DNA of 64,000 nt from Galbula dea (taxonomy: Eukaryota; Chordata; Aves; Piciformes; Galbulidae), in the NCBI GenBank assembly GCA_013399015.1, contig VWZX01005763.1, forward strand, positions 1,488,001-1,552,000, given 5' to 3'. The notes beneath the pieces were generated by a model, which ran no database searches, was not told the DNA's origin, and saw nothing but the letters and a program-made list of their open reading frames with translations. Of the stretch, positions 11,517 to 24,620 are shown piece after piece. The number at the start of each line of letters is the position of its first letter. The stretch's first letter is position 1. The position numbers were made by a program, and so were the translations under genes.

Positions 11517-14500
11517 CTAAAAAAGATAGTTATTTCTAGGCCAAATACATTATTTGCCAGTCTTCCTGTTGGCTATAATTGTCTTTTCTCAAAAGATATC
11601 ACTTAACATTTTCTAGATATTTTTTAAGTGCAACTCTATTTCCATTAATGAACAAGCAAACATATGGAAACAAAAGAACAAATTTAGAAAATAAAGCTTC
11701 TCTTTCCAGTGGCAACTCTTACAATTCACCTTGGTATTGAAAAAAAAAAAAAAAAAAAAGCCTTATCTCCTCCTGTCAGCCACTGTCAGACTTGTAGAAC
11801 CACACAACTATTGAAAAGAGAGAGCTTGATTGCATTTGGGGGTTCAAAGCTCCTAGCTACATCCCACAAAAGCAGTTCTGGGTGACTAAGCCAAGTTTTT
11901 CTCAACATCAACTAAATGGACAAAAGTATAAAGCAGACAAAACAGGACAGATGAGTGAAGTAGCAAGGCAAGGAATCTAAATATCACATCCCAGCAAAGG
12001 TCTAGGACATAGATGACACTACCAGAAACGACCTAATAATTAGTTCACCATCCAAGTGCAACAATAGTCCACCTTAAAGTAATGCACTAATCCAGGGGTG
12101 TTATGACCAACCTCCAAATCCCATGGTACTGGGGGATGCCAAAAAGGTAAAACACCTTTCAAATTTTCATATGCCATTATCCTACCCTCTTTCAGAGAAT
12201 GCCAAGAGATAGTGTGCACCCTTCATGTGCCTAGTAGGCCTAATTTCAAGCACACTTTAATTCATATGACCTCATCCCCCATCACTGTGAAAGGAACAGC
12301 AGATAAGGCCTAAAACTATATAACTTTATGTACGAACAAACTCGGTATTTCATAACCTAATTTCTTTTCCCATCATTTTCTCTTCAAGATATACTGAACC
12401 TTCAACAATCCACTTCTCAAATAGAATACAAATTATCTCAGACAAGGTCCTATGCAATTAACCTTTTAATTCTTTCTGTTACTACTAAAAAAATTGTCAC
12501 TGAATGCCAGAACACTAATTTGCCCTACAGTGACTCTAAAACCTGGCTTCTTATCCAACATGATTTCTATGCTTAAGGATTTATGCCTTAGAATAAATAC
12601 CCACTACACATCATTTAAAACAAGCATAATGCTATTGTAGGTTACTCTTGCATTAGGAACAGTCTAATAAATTTACTTCACTGTTGCTTTCTTCAGAATG
12701 CTTTTTACTGGACCCTGTGCCCTCTTACTGGCTGCCATATATAATATGTGCCTTTATGCACCAGGAAAAGCTAAATTCTCATCACAGATGGAATTCTTTC
12801 CCAAGATGCTGTGCAGAAAATGTATGTGTTCTTTGCCAGAACATCATCCTCACAATTAAGGGCTAAGACAGGAAATTATGTTAGTAAAGGTCATGCTTCA
12901 GTTTCCATGTATCTCTAGAAGCAAAGATGGAGATTTTTGTCTGGAAAAGTATAAAGACAGACAAGTTAGTTAATACTGTCCAGTAGGTTAGAATTAGTAT
13001 TTGCTGGTTTGTTTAAATGGAATGTGCACACAACAGAACACCACAAATGAAGAAGTGATCCAAATGAAAAAAACAAATCCAAACAATAAATATACAAAAC
13101 TGGTAGTACTGAAGATAATGCAGCTTGTAAAGACTCACTGGACACTTTATCAGGATCATTTTTTCAAGCTATAGATTTCCTGTTACTTCTGTACATTAAA
13201 TAATAAACTCACTTTTTAATAACAGTAGTCTGTTTCATTGGCTTTATAAAGACTATTTGAGAGTAACTACATTTACTTTGTTTGGGGTATTTTGTTTTAT
13301 TAACCCAAAGAATTTTCTGCATTCATTACAACATTGTTTAGCACTCTGAAAACTGGAGAGAAGATCTGGACTGAGTGTAAATTTGGTATTATGGAATCAT
13401 TATACCAAATCATGGTATTATGGAATCGTTAAAGCATGAAATGATTCTTATTCCCAAAAAAACCCAAACCAAAACTATCTATCTGTTTATCTTGTGCTGG
13501 TTGATCAAGTATTGAATTTTAAATTTCAATAACTATTTGCAACTTCATCAATTATTATATTCATTTGCATTATTAGTCTATTTTTTAATTCTAATAATTA
13601 TCTCGGCCAGTGGGAACTTGAGTTACTCTTTGCAGGTCTCATTGCACAGACCTCCTATACTATTATCCACAACTGTACTGTGTTTTAGGGAACATAGCTC
13701 ATCACTGATAAACAGCCAAACTAGGATACTACATGGCTCCAGGATTAAGGTTGTTCATGCCATAACAGCTTTGCCTTTATTCTGCACCAGGTGGTGAGCA
13801 CAAAATACCATCTGGTTCACTTGCTCTTGATATTTAACTGTCTAAAGTAGATTGAGCTGATTATAATCAAGACAAGTGATTAAACAAGCATTAACCAGTT
13901 GAAGATTTGAAACAATGGTAGCAAATTAGCTTTTCATCTAAGTAGAAAATAAAAAAAAAAAATATGGTTACAAAAAGGAAGTCATAAAGTTATTCCATTA
14001 TGAGATTATAAAATGAACTAAACTGGAAAGTAGTTGCTGCAGAAAGCCTGGATTCCCACTCTCTTTATCAGCTTGACTTTATGGTTAAGGTTTCTCCATT
14101 ATTTGATTGTAACATAACCTCCTCCTTGTGCCAAAATGCAAGAAGTGATTTCAGGAATTAGGACAGAATTTGTCTTTTGTAAACACGTAGCCTTGCCTAG
14201 GTTCAAGCCCTGGCTATCAAGTGCAATTTTATCCGGCTAGTGTGAAATTTTTCTGACAAGCAAATTATTAAAGTAAGCATTTTTAGATGCCAAAACAGCC
14301 AGGAGACAGATTTAGCAAATTGCCAGGCAAAGGCTTTTAGGTTCCAGTTGGAAACCTAAACTCTTCACTTCTCAGTTCCACATAAACATAAGATTTTTTT
14401 TTGACCTAGCATTTTGAATTTGAAATCTTTTCAGTATAATTAGGCAGAATAAACATGCAGGGGAAAAGGCTAACTCATGGAACACAAGAAGGTGAGGGGT

Positions 14501-17500
14501 GTGGTTTTTGTGGGGTTTTTAAAGTCAAAACAACATAGCCAGCTGCAGTATTTATCTTGACTACAGTTATGATCGACATGAGTGGTTATTTACATCTTCT
14601 GTTCCTTAGGAACAGAAATCATTACTGCCCAAGTAATGAAGCCAAGCCAAGCACTCTGGCTGTTACTTTTCAGTGTTGTGTTATTGACTTCCATTATTAA
14701 AACTCAACATTATCTCTACTTACCTTTCCCATGTCACCTTTCCATTTTTCAGCTAACATCAACTCCTAAAACATGCAAAATGCATACTAATTTCAAACTT
14801 ACACTTTAGGCTAGAGACATTCAAATTCTATACAATATGGTTGTCATATGGCAATGGCTTTCTTTTAATCATGCTTTTAGTCAAACAAGTGAGATCTGTT
14901 AAGATCAAACATTTCTGCACAGCCTAGCATCCACCATCATACTGTAATACCATCCCATTTCTGTGGTGTCAAATTCACTATGTCCACATAAAGAGAACAG
15001 GAGTTGTGCCTTTTGTAGGCACAGATGCTTTGAGATAGCACTCAGGCAAGTTAGATAGCAAGGCTGCCCCTGGGTGTTCACCTTTATCCTCAGAGGTGCT
15101 TGCTTTGTTGCTATCTCAGGGCATTCCCAGTGATGCTAGTACACCTCTGCATGCTCAAACACTAATTACTTGGTCAACCTATCTCCTGTAGCCAGGTTAA
15201 CCAGCACTATTACTGCTATTAGTTATTTTATAAACTGTGTATTTAAAGCCATTGTCAAATAAAAGATTCAAACCAGGTAGTCAGGGGTTTACCTGCAGTT
15301 TTCCTTAGCTGACATTTACTAATACCTGACTAGAACAAGCTGGTCTTTAACTGTAGATTATTGCCAATGCATTGTTTCATCCTATAATGTCTGTGATTTG
15401 ATAGATTTTATGAAAAAGAGTTAATGAAGACTGGACTGAGCAGGTTGGGGGAAATAAAGAGGAGGAAGAGGGGCTTCTGAAAACTCAAATGAAAAGCATA
15501 TTGTTTGAATCATTTTGGAGAGATATAGGATGACTATAATACTCTGCTCTACTTCTCTCAGAGAGCAAACCATGATAAAACAGGTAGAAGGAAGGGAAAG
15601 CTCACAGGAGAGGGATTCTCATGCCATGTCATTCAGGCCTCCAGGCATGAATTAAAACTAAATGTTCATTATGTTAAGCATGGTGACACCATCTATTGCT
15701 GCCACAAAGCCATTTTCTCCTATTTGAAAATCAGCCATCACTAAACTATTCAGCATGGCACAGTTGGTATTGTTTTTCATCTGACCTCCAGAACAGGCTT
15801 TGTGTTTTGTAACATCTGGCTCATTTTCTCATTTGCCAACTGCAATCTAGATGCAGAAGTTACTGAAAACAGTGACTTGCAATGGGGCAAAGGGACACAA
15901 GGAATTTTCAACATCATAAGGGTTGCAGCTCTAAACCAATCTGTAATGCTTCAGATTGCTCCTGCAATTTCAACAGCTTCATGACAGACATCTTGAGGTG
16001 CTGATAATCTCCAAGAGATGAGCAAGACTGAATTCAATGCAATTAGAGCTGGAACTATCACCTCTGAAGGGAACTTCAGTGCCTCACTTTATGCTGCTGC
16101 AAAGCCAAATACCAGATAGTTCATTATCCTCTGAGAGCCACAGAAAACCCCCAATCTTTAGGCTGATATTGTGAAGAGGTGATTCCCCATCTGAGGACAA
16201 GAGCAGAAAATCTGCATACACACATGCACACAGTAACATGTCAGAATAGAATTGAATGGAAGCCTACAGAAAATGCTTGACAAGGCTCAGGTACAAGATG
16301 GCATCAACAAACCTAGTGAGACCATGTTCCTGTAATGAGAAAGGCAAAACAGTGTAAGGGAGCTGTGATGATACAAGTCTTTTCCACCAAGAAAGTGTCC
16401 AAATACTTCTTCACTTCTGTTTGTTTGCTCTGCAAAATGTTTTACATTAAATCCCAAGTGCATGCCTAGTCTCTATTTCTAGTGAGTGCCAAAAACCCCC
16501 TGTGGCATCATGAAGAGTTTACTCCAGTGGTGACACAAATATTGCTACAACTTTTTCTCCAAGTATAATAAATGAGCACAAGGACCTGGCAAATTTATTT
16601 GTGTCCTGAGAACTAAAACTTGTCTTGCAAGTTTTGCTCAAAGCATATTAAGTATTTGTGCACAAAAGTTAGTTGCAACATAGCCAAGAAGCAGTAATAG
16701 GTGATAGCTGAATGTTGATAGAAGACTTAAAGCAGCAATAAGTTGCAGAACACAAACATCTAGTCATTAATGCACAGTGATCACACAGTCCAAAGGTCTC
16801 TCTCACTGATGATCTTCCCTGATAGGTCCTTGCACTTGGACAGGACAATGTGAACTGTTCCAGCAGCCTATAGTGTTACACTGCTCCATAATCTGGATAT
16901 TATTTGGATGTAGTTTGCCCCCTCTGGACAGAGGCTGCACGAGATGACATTGATGGATCCTTTGCCACCTATATTATTCTGATGCTTATTAGCTTTGGAG
17001 AAAACTCAGAAAGCTAAATGAAATCCTTCCAGTGTATTCATTATGTACACAAATACTAGAGAGGAATCATCCAGACAGCAGACACAAGAGACATGACAGC
17101 TAAGCTCAGGATGTACTACAGAGATTCATAGTTTTGGGTTTGCTATTCTAACCATCAGCTCTCAAGAAGGAAATGGATGAATCCTCCCTTCAAATCTGGG
17201 CAACTGCATGAAGATTAAATTTATAGTCAATGCTTGGAAACATTGTTCAACTGTGTTAGAAATGCTTGCTTAGTTCCACCTCACAATGCTTTGTAGAAAG
17301 AACTTAAATGGTGTAAAATATACTTCTAAAATCACTCCTCCATATCAACATGTATTAGAACTGTAGGGATTTTTTTGGTAATATTAAACTTTCTCATGTT
17401 AGAATCAAGGGAAAGCTTGTTCTTCTTGCTGAAAGCTATTGCACATTAAAGTCTCCTGTAAAATTCTCAAGCACCCTGGCAAGAATAAAACTACTCCAAG

Positions 17501-20372
17501 AAATCAGAAATGTTTTTAGAGAGCAGCACAGTTATGAAATGTAGTCTAAGAAGAATTCCACTGTGATCAAGTAGGATGTATAGTTTCAGTATTACTTGTG
17601 TATACAGGTACAGAAATACTCAGATTTTGTAGTAGGCCCTTCTGACCCATTCCATGGAATTATTGCCAAAATCACTCTTAAGTGTTCTGGGTCTGCTTAA
17701 TACAAACATTTTGGTTGTAATTATTAACTACTTGACCTTTTTTTCACCTCTTGGAGACATATTTTCATTAAACATCTTTAAAAAGATTAATGTTAAGAAG
17801 TCTTACAAGATTGCAGAAGATGATCTTTATCCAGAATGACAATACTATTTTAAGAAAAAAATATAATAATATAAGCTTAAAGTTTGTGGGCTTTTTTGTT
17901 AATGTTTTGGATTTTGTTTTTTTAACTATTAAAGTAATATTTTACTTTGTTAAAGAGTCTTTACCATAATTTCAATACCAGTTCATCTGTTCATCTGTCA
18001 AATGAAATGTATAACTACAAATTCCTATTGAGATAATGAATACCAAAAACATTCCTTGAAAAAAAAAGATATTAAAAGTTCTTTGCATCTAAATTACTTG
18101 CATCATAAGTAATAATGTCTGTTGCATTGCAGAGAAAACTGTCAGCCCATTTAATACACTAATGAATATAAGCCTGCATAGTGATTTAAGCACCTATCAT
18201 TATTAGCTTTGGAAGCCTTCATGGATGGGATAAGTCTAATGCTATTTTCATGACCTATTGCTAAACCACCTTTTAAATGTTAACTGTTGTATTTGTTGAC
18301 CACAAACCAAAGCCCTTAGAGTCATTGTAAAATAAAAAAGAGCATCACCTACAAGAAACCAGTATCTTAACTAGCTCTTACACTTTACACCAAGTTATTT
18401 TTGTGCAATATGATAAGAAGAAAAAAACCAACAAAAACAAACCACAAAACAGGGCAGAAATGTCCACCTGTTTCTGAAGTTATCCACTCACTGTCCAGAT
18501 CATGGTAATTTTGATCTAGTTCATTATGCTCAGTACAGAATGTTTTTAGTCAGTACTCATCACAGTACTATGATCCAAGAAATTTATTTTTCTTCACACT
18601 AGAAAACCCAAAATATTCCTGAAACTATTCAGACTCAAAGCACATGATAGTTGGCTTTTAAAAGCTTAAGAGAGGAACGACAAGATACTAACAACAGTAA
18701 ACAACAACTACCCCTCTCCACAGATATTTAGATACTTTAAATAGATATTTATTACAGGTTGTCAACATTACTCACTGAAATTAAGAAAAATGTAAGAGTT
18801 CACATCCTGAGACAGGATTCTCATCACAACAGAGGTCCCTGCCAGCTCAAACTAGTTCCCTTTCTAACATTTTTGATTAGCACAAAGTCCAGGAATGTAC
18901 ACAGCATTTGATACACTGCCAACAGCATGCTTCTCTTCTCTGCCTACATCTCTGCTGGTATACAGGACCCTTTCAGACTAATTTTGGCCACCAACTGGAC
19001 CTACTAACTCACTGTTATGTTCCAGGATTTGGCTGCCAGAAATCAGTTCTGACATTCTGTCTTTGTGGGCTTCCCAACATGACATTTTTTCTCTCATTTC
19101 AGATGTGAATTTTTTTTGTGGTCATAAATGAACATTTGGCATAATCAAAACACAACTTCTATTTCTGATGAGACTTAAATACATAGGCAAAATCTAACCC
19201 AATTGTTACTGACAACCCACAGCCATATCAGAAGGACAAGACTGGGAAACATTCCAGAAACATCCTCAGGAAATAGAAAATATACATTAACAGCATGAAT
19301 GAGGTACACACATTTGCTATAGAAAGGACACACTTGTCAGAATATTTTGACTTTTCTTTTGAAGCCACTAAGGTATCAGACTGCAGCCCCTAAAACAGCT
19401 AATTCAATACCAGTCATCAAGAATTAAGTTTAAATAGGAAGCATGTTTGCATTATCTTCAGTTTTGTTATTAAAAGGAACTAAAGATAGGAAACATTTCT
19501 TATCTGGTGTATGTTTTAGCTTTAAACTACTTTTACACATCACACTAAGTCAAAATAACTATCTGAGATGCTAAGCATCATACACTCAAGAGGTAATCCA
19601 GAACTCTCATTTTGGACAAAAAACCCCTAACAGCTACAAATGAAACCAAAGCCCAAATCTCACACTATTCTCTTGTTTGCTTGTTAATACATAATAGTTC
19701 TTATGTTACTGAAAAGATGTGATTGTTTGTAAATGAGGTTGTTTGGGAATACTCTTAAGGTAAAATTGTGCTAGCTGTTCCTTAAAAATATTTGTCTCTT
19801 CCTGCACATCCTTAGTGTGCTTATGAAATCTAGGGCAAAATCATGACATAGTTTATGCAATATAAATATTTAATAGTATCACTGGTGTTGCTTATGGAGA
19901 GAGATACTCTGCATATGTAATTACACCTACCTGAATTCTGAAGTATATCTTTGGGAGTCCATTATATAGTCAAGGTTCTAATACAATGACATTTCATCTT
20001 AAAATTAAAACCAGCTGGATTACTACAGACTGGGAAACGCTTGTAAAGTCAATATTATCACATCACAGGACATGTACCATCCTTAATAAATTTCCAATGT
20101 TTTAAGATTTCAATGAATTTTAATTAATTACTAAGGGAAATAGCTTCTTTGGGATTTTTTTTTAGGTTTGGTTAGTTTTGGTTGGTTGGCTGGTTTGGTT
20201 TGGTTAATGTCTAGTAACACCTAAATAAATGATGAGTGATGGATGTTTATGACAAAGGTTTACACAATTTTCTGGGGAAGAGAAGTTACCCCAAAAGATC
20301 ATATAGGAAAGTGACAACACAAGCTGTTGTTTCAAGCTCGTGAATAAATCATTCAGCTCCTACTGGTAACAG
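11517..20372. other. Intergenic DNA, no supported gene
   Basis: AT-rich sequence without a recognisable gene or transposon. It includes a run of 20 A at 11740-11759, and a short direct repeat in which TGGTATTATGGAATC occurs at 13384 and again at 13413 (spacing 29). A T- and GGTT-rich low-complexity tract lies at 20155-20208. The A run has no retrocopy-like gene sequence in front of it that I can recognise. Confidence 0.6.
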
Positions 20373-20438
20373 CGAGGTTGGACTAGATGATCTTTCAAGG
20401 TCCCTTCCAACTCCTAACATTCTGTGATTCTGTGATTG
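20373..20438 (+). mobile_element. CR1 LINE 3' fragment (very short)
   Basis: This is the extreme 3' tail of a CR1 element on the plus strand. It contains GAGGTTGGACTAGATGATC, TTTCAAGGTCCCTTCCAAC and two copies of ATTCTGTG at the end. It closely matches the complements of the copies at 11358 and 53398 (CTCCTAACATTCTGTG), so the three belong to one subfamily. Only about 66 bases remain. Confidence 0.92.
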
Positions 20439-23400
20439 CAACTTAGTGTCTCTTCCATCAGAGCAATGCATCTCTTATCAAAGAAATGAAATGCTGGGTC
20501 TAAAATTCCTTTGATTGCACACCAGAGATGCTGGAACTAATGACAGGGGAATACAGCGTCCAAAATACAGCAGTGGTAGGTGTTGATGTGTTCTGCATAC
20601 TGTGACTATATTTTGTGTGTGTCTGGAGCTAATTCAGATGCCTGACAGCCTGCTTCATAATGAAATCCCACTTTTGTGTGTGTGTCTGGCAGTCTCTTCT
20701 TAGTAGCAAGAAATGAAACTTGACTCTTATCCAGCAGAATCTAAACTTTCTGCTACAAAATACACCCATGCAACCTACAGCATGCAAAGTTGATTGTTGA
20801 CTGGCACAATCCCTCCACGGATGTGTCTCCACTTGTCACTTGGCTGAAATTATTTTGTTTTCAGACTAAGCCTGTGCAGCTGCCTGAGGACAGACTTCTC
20901 TTGCTTCACATCATGTCTGACAGATCTGCAGATAGCTTCACCAACTCATTAACTTCCCCAAACCATGACTAGCTTTGTAAGATAGGTCAAAAATTAGAAG
21001 CAATGTCCATGTAGGTGCTGTGATTATAGCTTACTCTAGCATTTCACACCTGTTGAACACTGCCTGCTCCTCCCCTTTTCCAACAGAAACATAAGTATAT
21101 CTGAATTTCTTAAACAGAATCCAATTAAAATTAAGCTCCCTATAGCCCAAGCCTTACTGCTTTGGAATGATCATGCCTCTTTAATCCTGCTGAGACAGAG
21201 ACCAAGATGTCCCTGCTAAATTTCTGGTTTGGTTTCCCCTACACTGTCCCCATCAAGCAAAGGTGGATGGTGGGGGCTGCATCTCAGTCTGACATCCATG
21301 CACATTCTACTGTAGAACCTTGAAGCCTCTTCTTTGGCAACACAAGTTTGAAAGGCAGGCTCATGAATGGCTTTACCTTATCATTCATGAGGTAGCTTTT
21401 AATCCTATTTGTGCTCTCACCTGCTTTTTGTGGTTTATCATCTCCATTGTGTTTATGGTGAAATACAAGCTCCCTCATTTTTGTTGTGGTATAAGACTGT
21501 AGACAGAAGGTGAGTAAACATGAAGTGCTTTTAGTTTACTGCCAGAAATGAATACAGAAAGTCACAGAAATTCAGAAACTGTAGGAGACATGATGTATTT
21601 ATATCTCCTCCAAACCCCTCTGCTATCCACTTCCTGTTACTTGATGAAATCAATTCATTTGGTTACATATTTTAGTCACTAACCCACAAAAATAAAACAT
21701 CTCTTGCACTCCTATTTTCTGTGTGTGTTATTAGTAAGTGTTCATTTTAATTGTTTCAACTTTTACATTTAAATGGAACTCTTCCATAAACAGGAAATAA
21801 CTGTAAGATACCTAGAATTCTTGTCAGCTTCGGTGAAAAGGGGAAGTAGTGAAGTTCTCAGATCATTATGTTTCTCTGATTACTGACAAACATGTTACTG
21901 GTACAGCTTGGTTTTAATAAATAAATAAATAAATACATAACAAATAATCTTGGTTCTTTCAAACTTCCTTTCCTTTCTGAGGAACTCCCAGAAAAGCCAG
22001 CTGGCACTCACAAACTCTCACTAGTTATTTCAAGACAAATGTTTACTTCCTTTATGGAGTGCTAAAGTAGCACATCAGTGACAGTTTAATACCAGGACCA
22101 AAAGCAATTTCCTGTAGAAATCAAAAAAAGTAATAATCAAGACCCAACTTTGAGACACTAAGTTACCAGCTAAACAAAGAAAGTCTAGAATTGAGTTCTG
22201 ATTTATTTTTTCTTAGGTAGTATCTGAGATCTCACAGAATAGAAAAATGAAGTTTCTGTTAATTAACTATTTGAGAATTTAACTACTGTATTGCAGCTAA
22301 ATAACACTCATTGCTGATTCAGAGGGCAGTGTGTTTGGGTTTTTTTCCCTAATATGTTGTGAACAATCAATCTAATTCTCATTCTAATAGCTGTAGGCTT
22401 TTTTGTTTTTCTTAAGAGTCATAAAGCAGTAATCATTACCTAATGTGAAGATTTCCATTGCTCTGCTTTTTACTATAATTGAGAGTCCAATTTTAAGAAC
22501 CTTCTTTTATTCAGCTTTGAGCTCATAAGCTGCTACTCCAAGCTAGATGTAGGTATGGGTTGGGAGGACAAAAAGACATTGTTCTGTAGTGTAAGGTGTT
22601 AACAAAAAAAGTATATTTCTGCTCAGGTATACTCAGCTTAAATATGATCTCTTATAACTGATGTACACATACACTCCAGTCCATTTTCCCAACTCTGACT
22701 TTTCCTGTGGCAGAAATAGAGGATGCCTGCCTCCAAAAGTAGCTGCAAAGCAGCATGGTTTGGCTTTATATATATATTTATATATACTCCCAAATAATAA
22801 ATTTAAAGTAAATAAAAAGCACCCCAAAATATTAAACCCTGAAACTATTCACACCCACTATTTCTTCTGCAGCTTTTTGACAGTTTCTCAGTTCTGAGAA
22901 ACTGATCACTTGCCAATTGCTTCCTTTTCCCCAGATACCTGCCAGCTTGCTCCTACAATTTCCTTGGCCTTCCAACACCTCCCCTTTTCTTAACTTCCTT
23001 ACCTTGTTAGTTTAAGGCTTGCTTTAGGATATGGAGATACTATATATACATCTATATGCTTCTACTCTTGCTCAATAGCAAAACAATTTAGCTACCTTTT
23101 CTGTAGTAACTCTATTCTTCATGCATTTCATGTTCACCCTTTTATTCAAGGCTTCCTTTGTTGTTCACCCTGAAAATTGCTTGGTTTTGATGCACAGGGC
23201 AGCACTAGATGTATTCCTAGTGCATGCAGCAATATCATCCTATAGAGTCACATGTTCACTTTGAGGAATTCTAATCAATGAAATAAATTATTCATTTCAT
23301 TTGTATTACCATATTGCCACAGTAACTAAACCAACTCCATTACAATAGAGTAAGACATTCTTGAGTTTCTTCCCCTTCATTGCTCTCTTCTGTGATTTTG

Positions 23401-24559
23401 GGTTTCTGTCAATTGATTGAACCAAATAATACAAAATTAACAAATGTAAGGGGTTTGTTTGGTTGAAGGTATGCCTTCATTTTTGGTTGGCCTAGTAATC
23501 AGTTCTCTTCTATTCAGTACAGGCTGATCAAGATCCCAGGAACTCAGAACAGACAGGGTAATGTTTGTGTTTTCAGTTGTTTTAGATAAACAGAATACTA
23601 GAGTGAAAATCCATCAGGAAGAGTTTAAGGCTTCAAAACATTTTGTCAATACAGAATAAAGTACAGATACTTCACAGAACTGTGAAAGAGGTTACCAACT
23701 GTGCCACTAACTACCACATGGTTGGCAGCAAAGATTTTAAAAGCCAGTGACTGATATATAGTGAGGGTTGATGACATTTTGAATGCAAACTTTCATTGGG
23801 ACCTAGCAAGAAAAAACCCCAACCATTATTCAAAACTGCAAATCTTGGCCAACAAAGATAAGGAAATGTCCATTCTTTCAAAAAGCACCTTAATAGGACC
23901 ACAAGTACAAGAACAATATTCTGTTCTGAGAAATTATCAAGAAGATAACACAAGAAAACTCACATAAATACTCAAATAGCAGCAAAAATGACTTGCAGGA
24001 GTAGCAAGTTAGCCTGTAATCTGTTGTTAAATAACTGAAAGACCTTAAGAGGTAAACTTGGCTTACTCCTTAGGCTGCAGGATAATCAGCAACCAATAAA
24101 TTGATTTCTAAGCACTTCTCTGGCCTCAGGACACAAAATAAACTAGGCTGAAAATAATTTGAAAAAAATCTAATTGACTCATTAGCTTGAAGTTGAAAAA
24201 AAAGTCTTTCCTTATCACCAACCACTGCACAAGTCACAACAAAGCAAGCACCTGTGTTGTTCTAAGACTACAAATTCTGTCAGTGGGAAAAGATTTCAAG
24301 GAACTAAGGCTGTTAAACCTATATATCTGCTCTTCCACTATCCCATTTGATGGTGAGGAACTGGCTTGCAAAAAAGCTTGAATTACTTAAGGTTGACTAA
24401 ATTTACTATTGTGCATACCCAGAATGTGATTTTCCCTCTTGAAGAATACAGAGATGAGCAGTTCTACACATTAGTTTACAGTTAATAAAACAATGCAGTC
24501 ATAGGGAATATATCAAGAGGGGAAATCAGAAGCAAGTTGGTACTGTAAGCACAGTAAAG
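20439..24559. other. Intergenic DNA, no supported gene
   Basis: AT-rich sequence with short chance frames only. Simple repeats are an (AAAT)n tract at about 21916-21935 and a TA-rich tract at about 22767-22787. I see no RNA gene and no clear transposon. Confidence 0.6.
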
Positions 24560-24620
24560 GGAGGCTGGACTACACTTCTGCTGGTCCCTTTCAACCTTAA
24601 CCATTCTGAAATGAAATATC
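24560..24620 (+). mobile_element. Degraded CR1 LINE 3' tail
   Basis: The sequence GGCTGGACTACACTTCTGC, then GGTCCCTTTCAACCTTAACC and ATTCTG follows the order of the CR1 tail (GGTTGGACTAGATGATC, GGTCCCTTCCAACC, ATTCTGTG) with many substitutions. It looks like an old copy on the plus strand. The terminal octamer is present only once and is damaged. Confidence 0.65.

Noticed and set aside
11740..11759. Run of 20 A as the tail of a retrocopied gene
   Set aside because: The sequence in front has no recognisable coding or RNA gene content, so a simple A tract is the better explanation.
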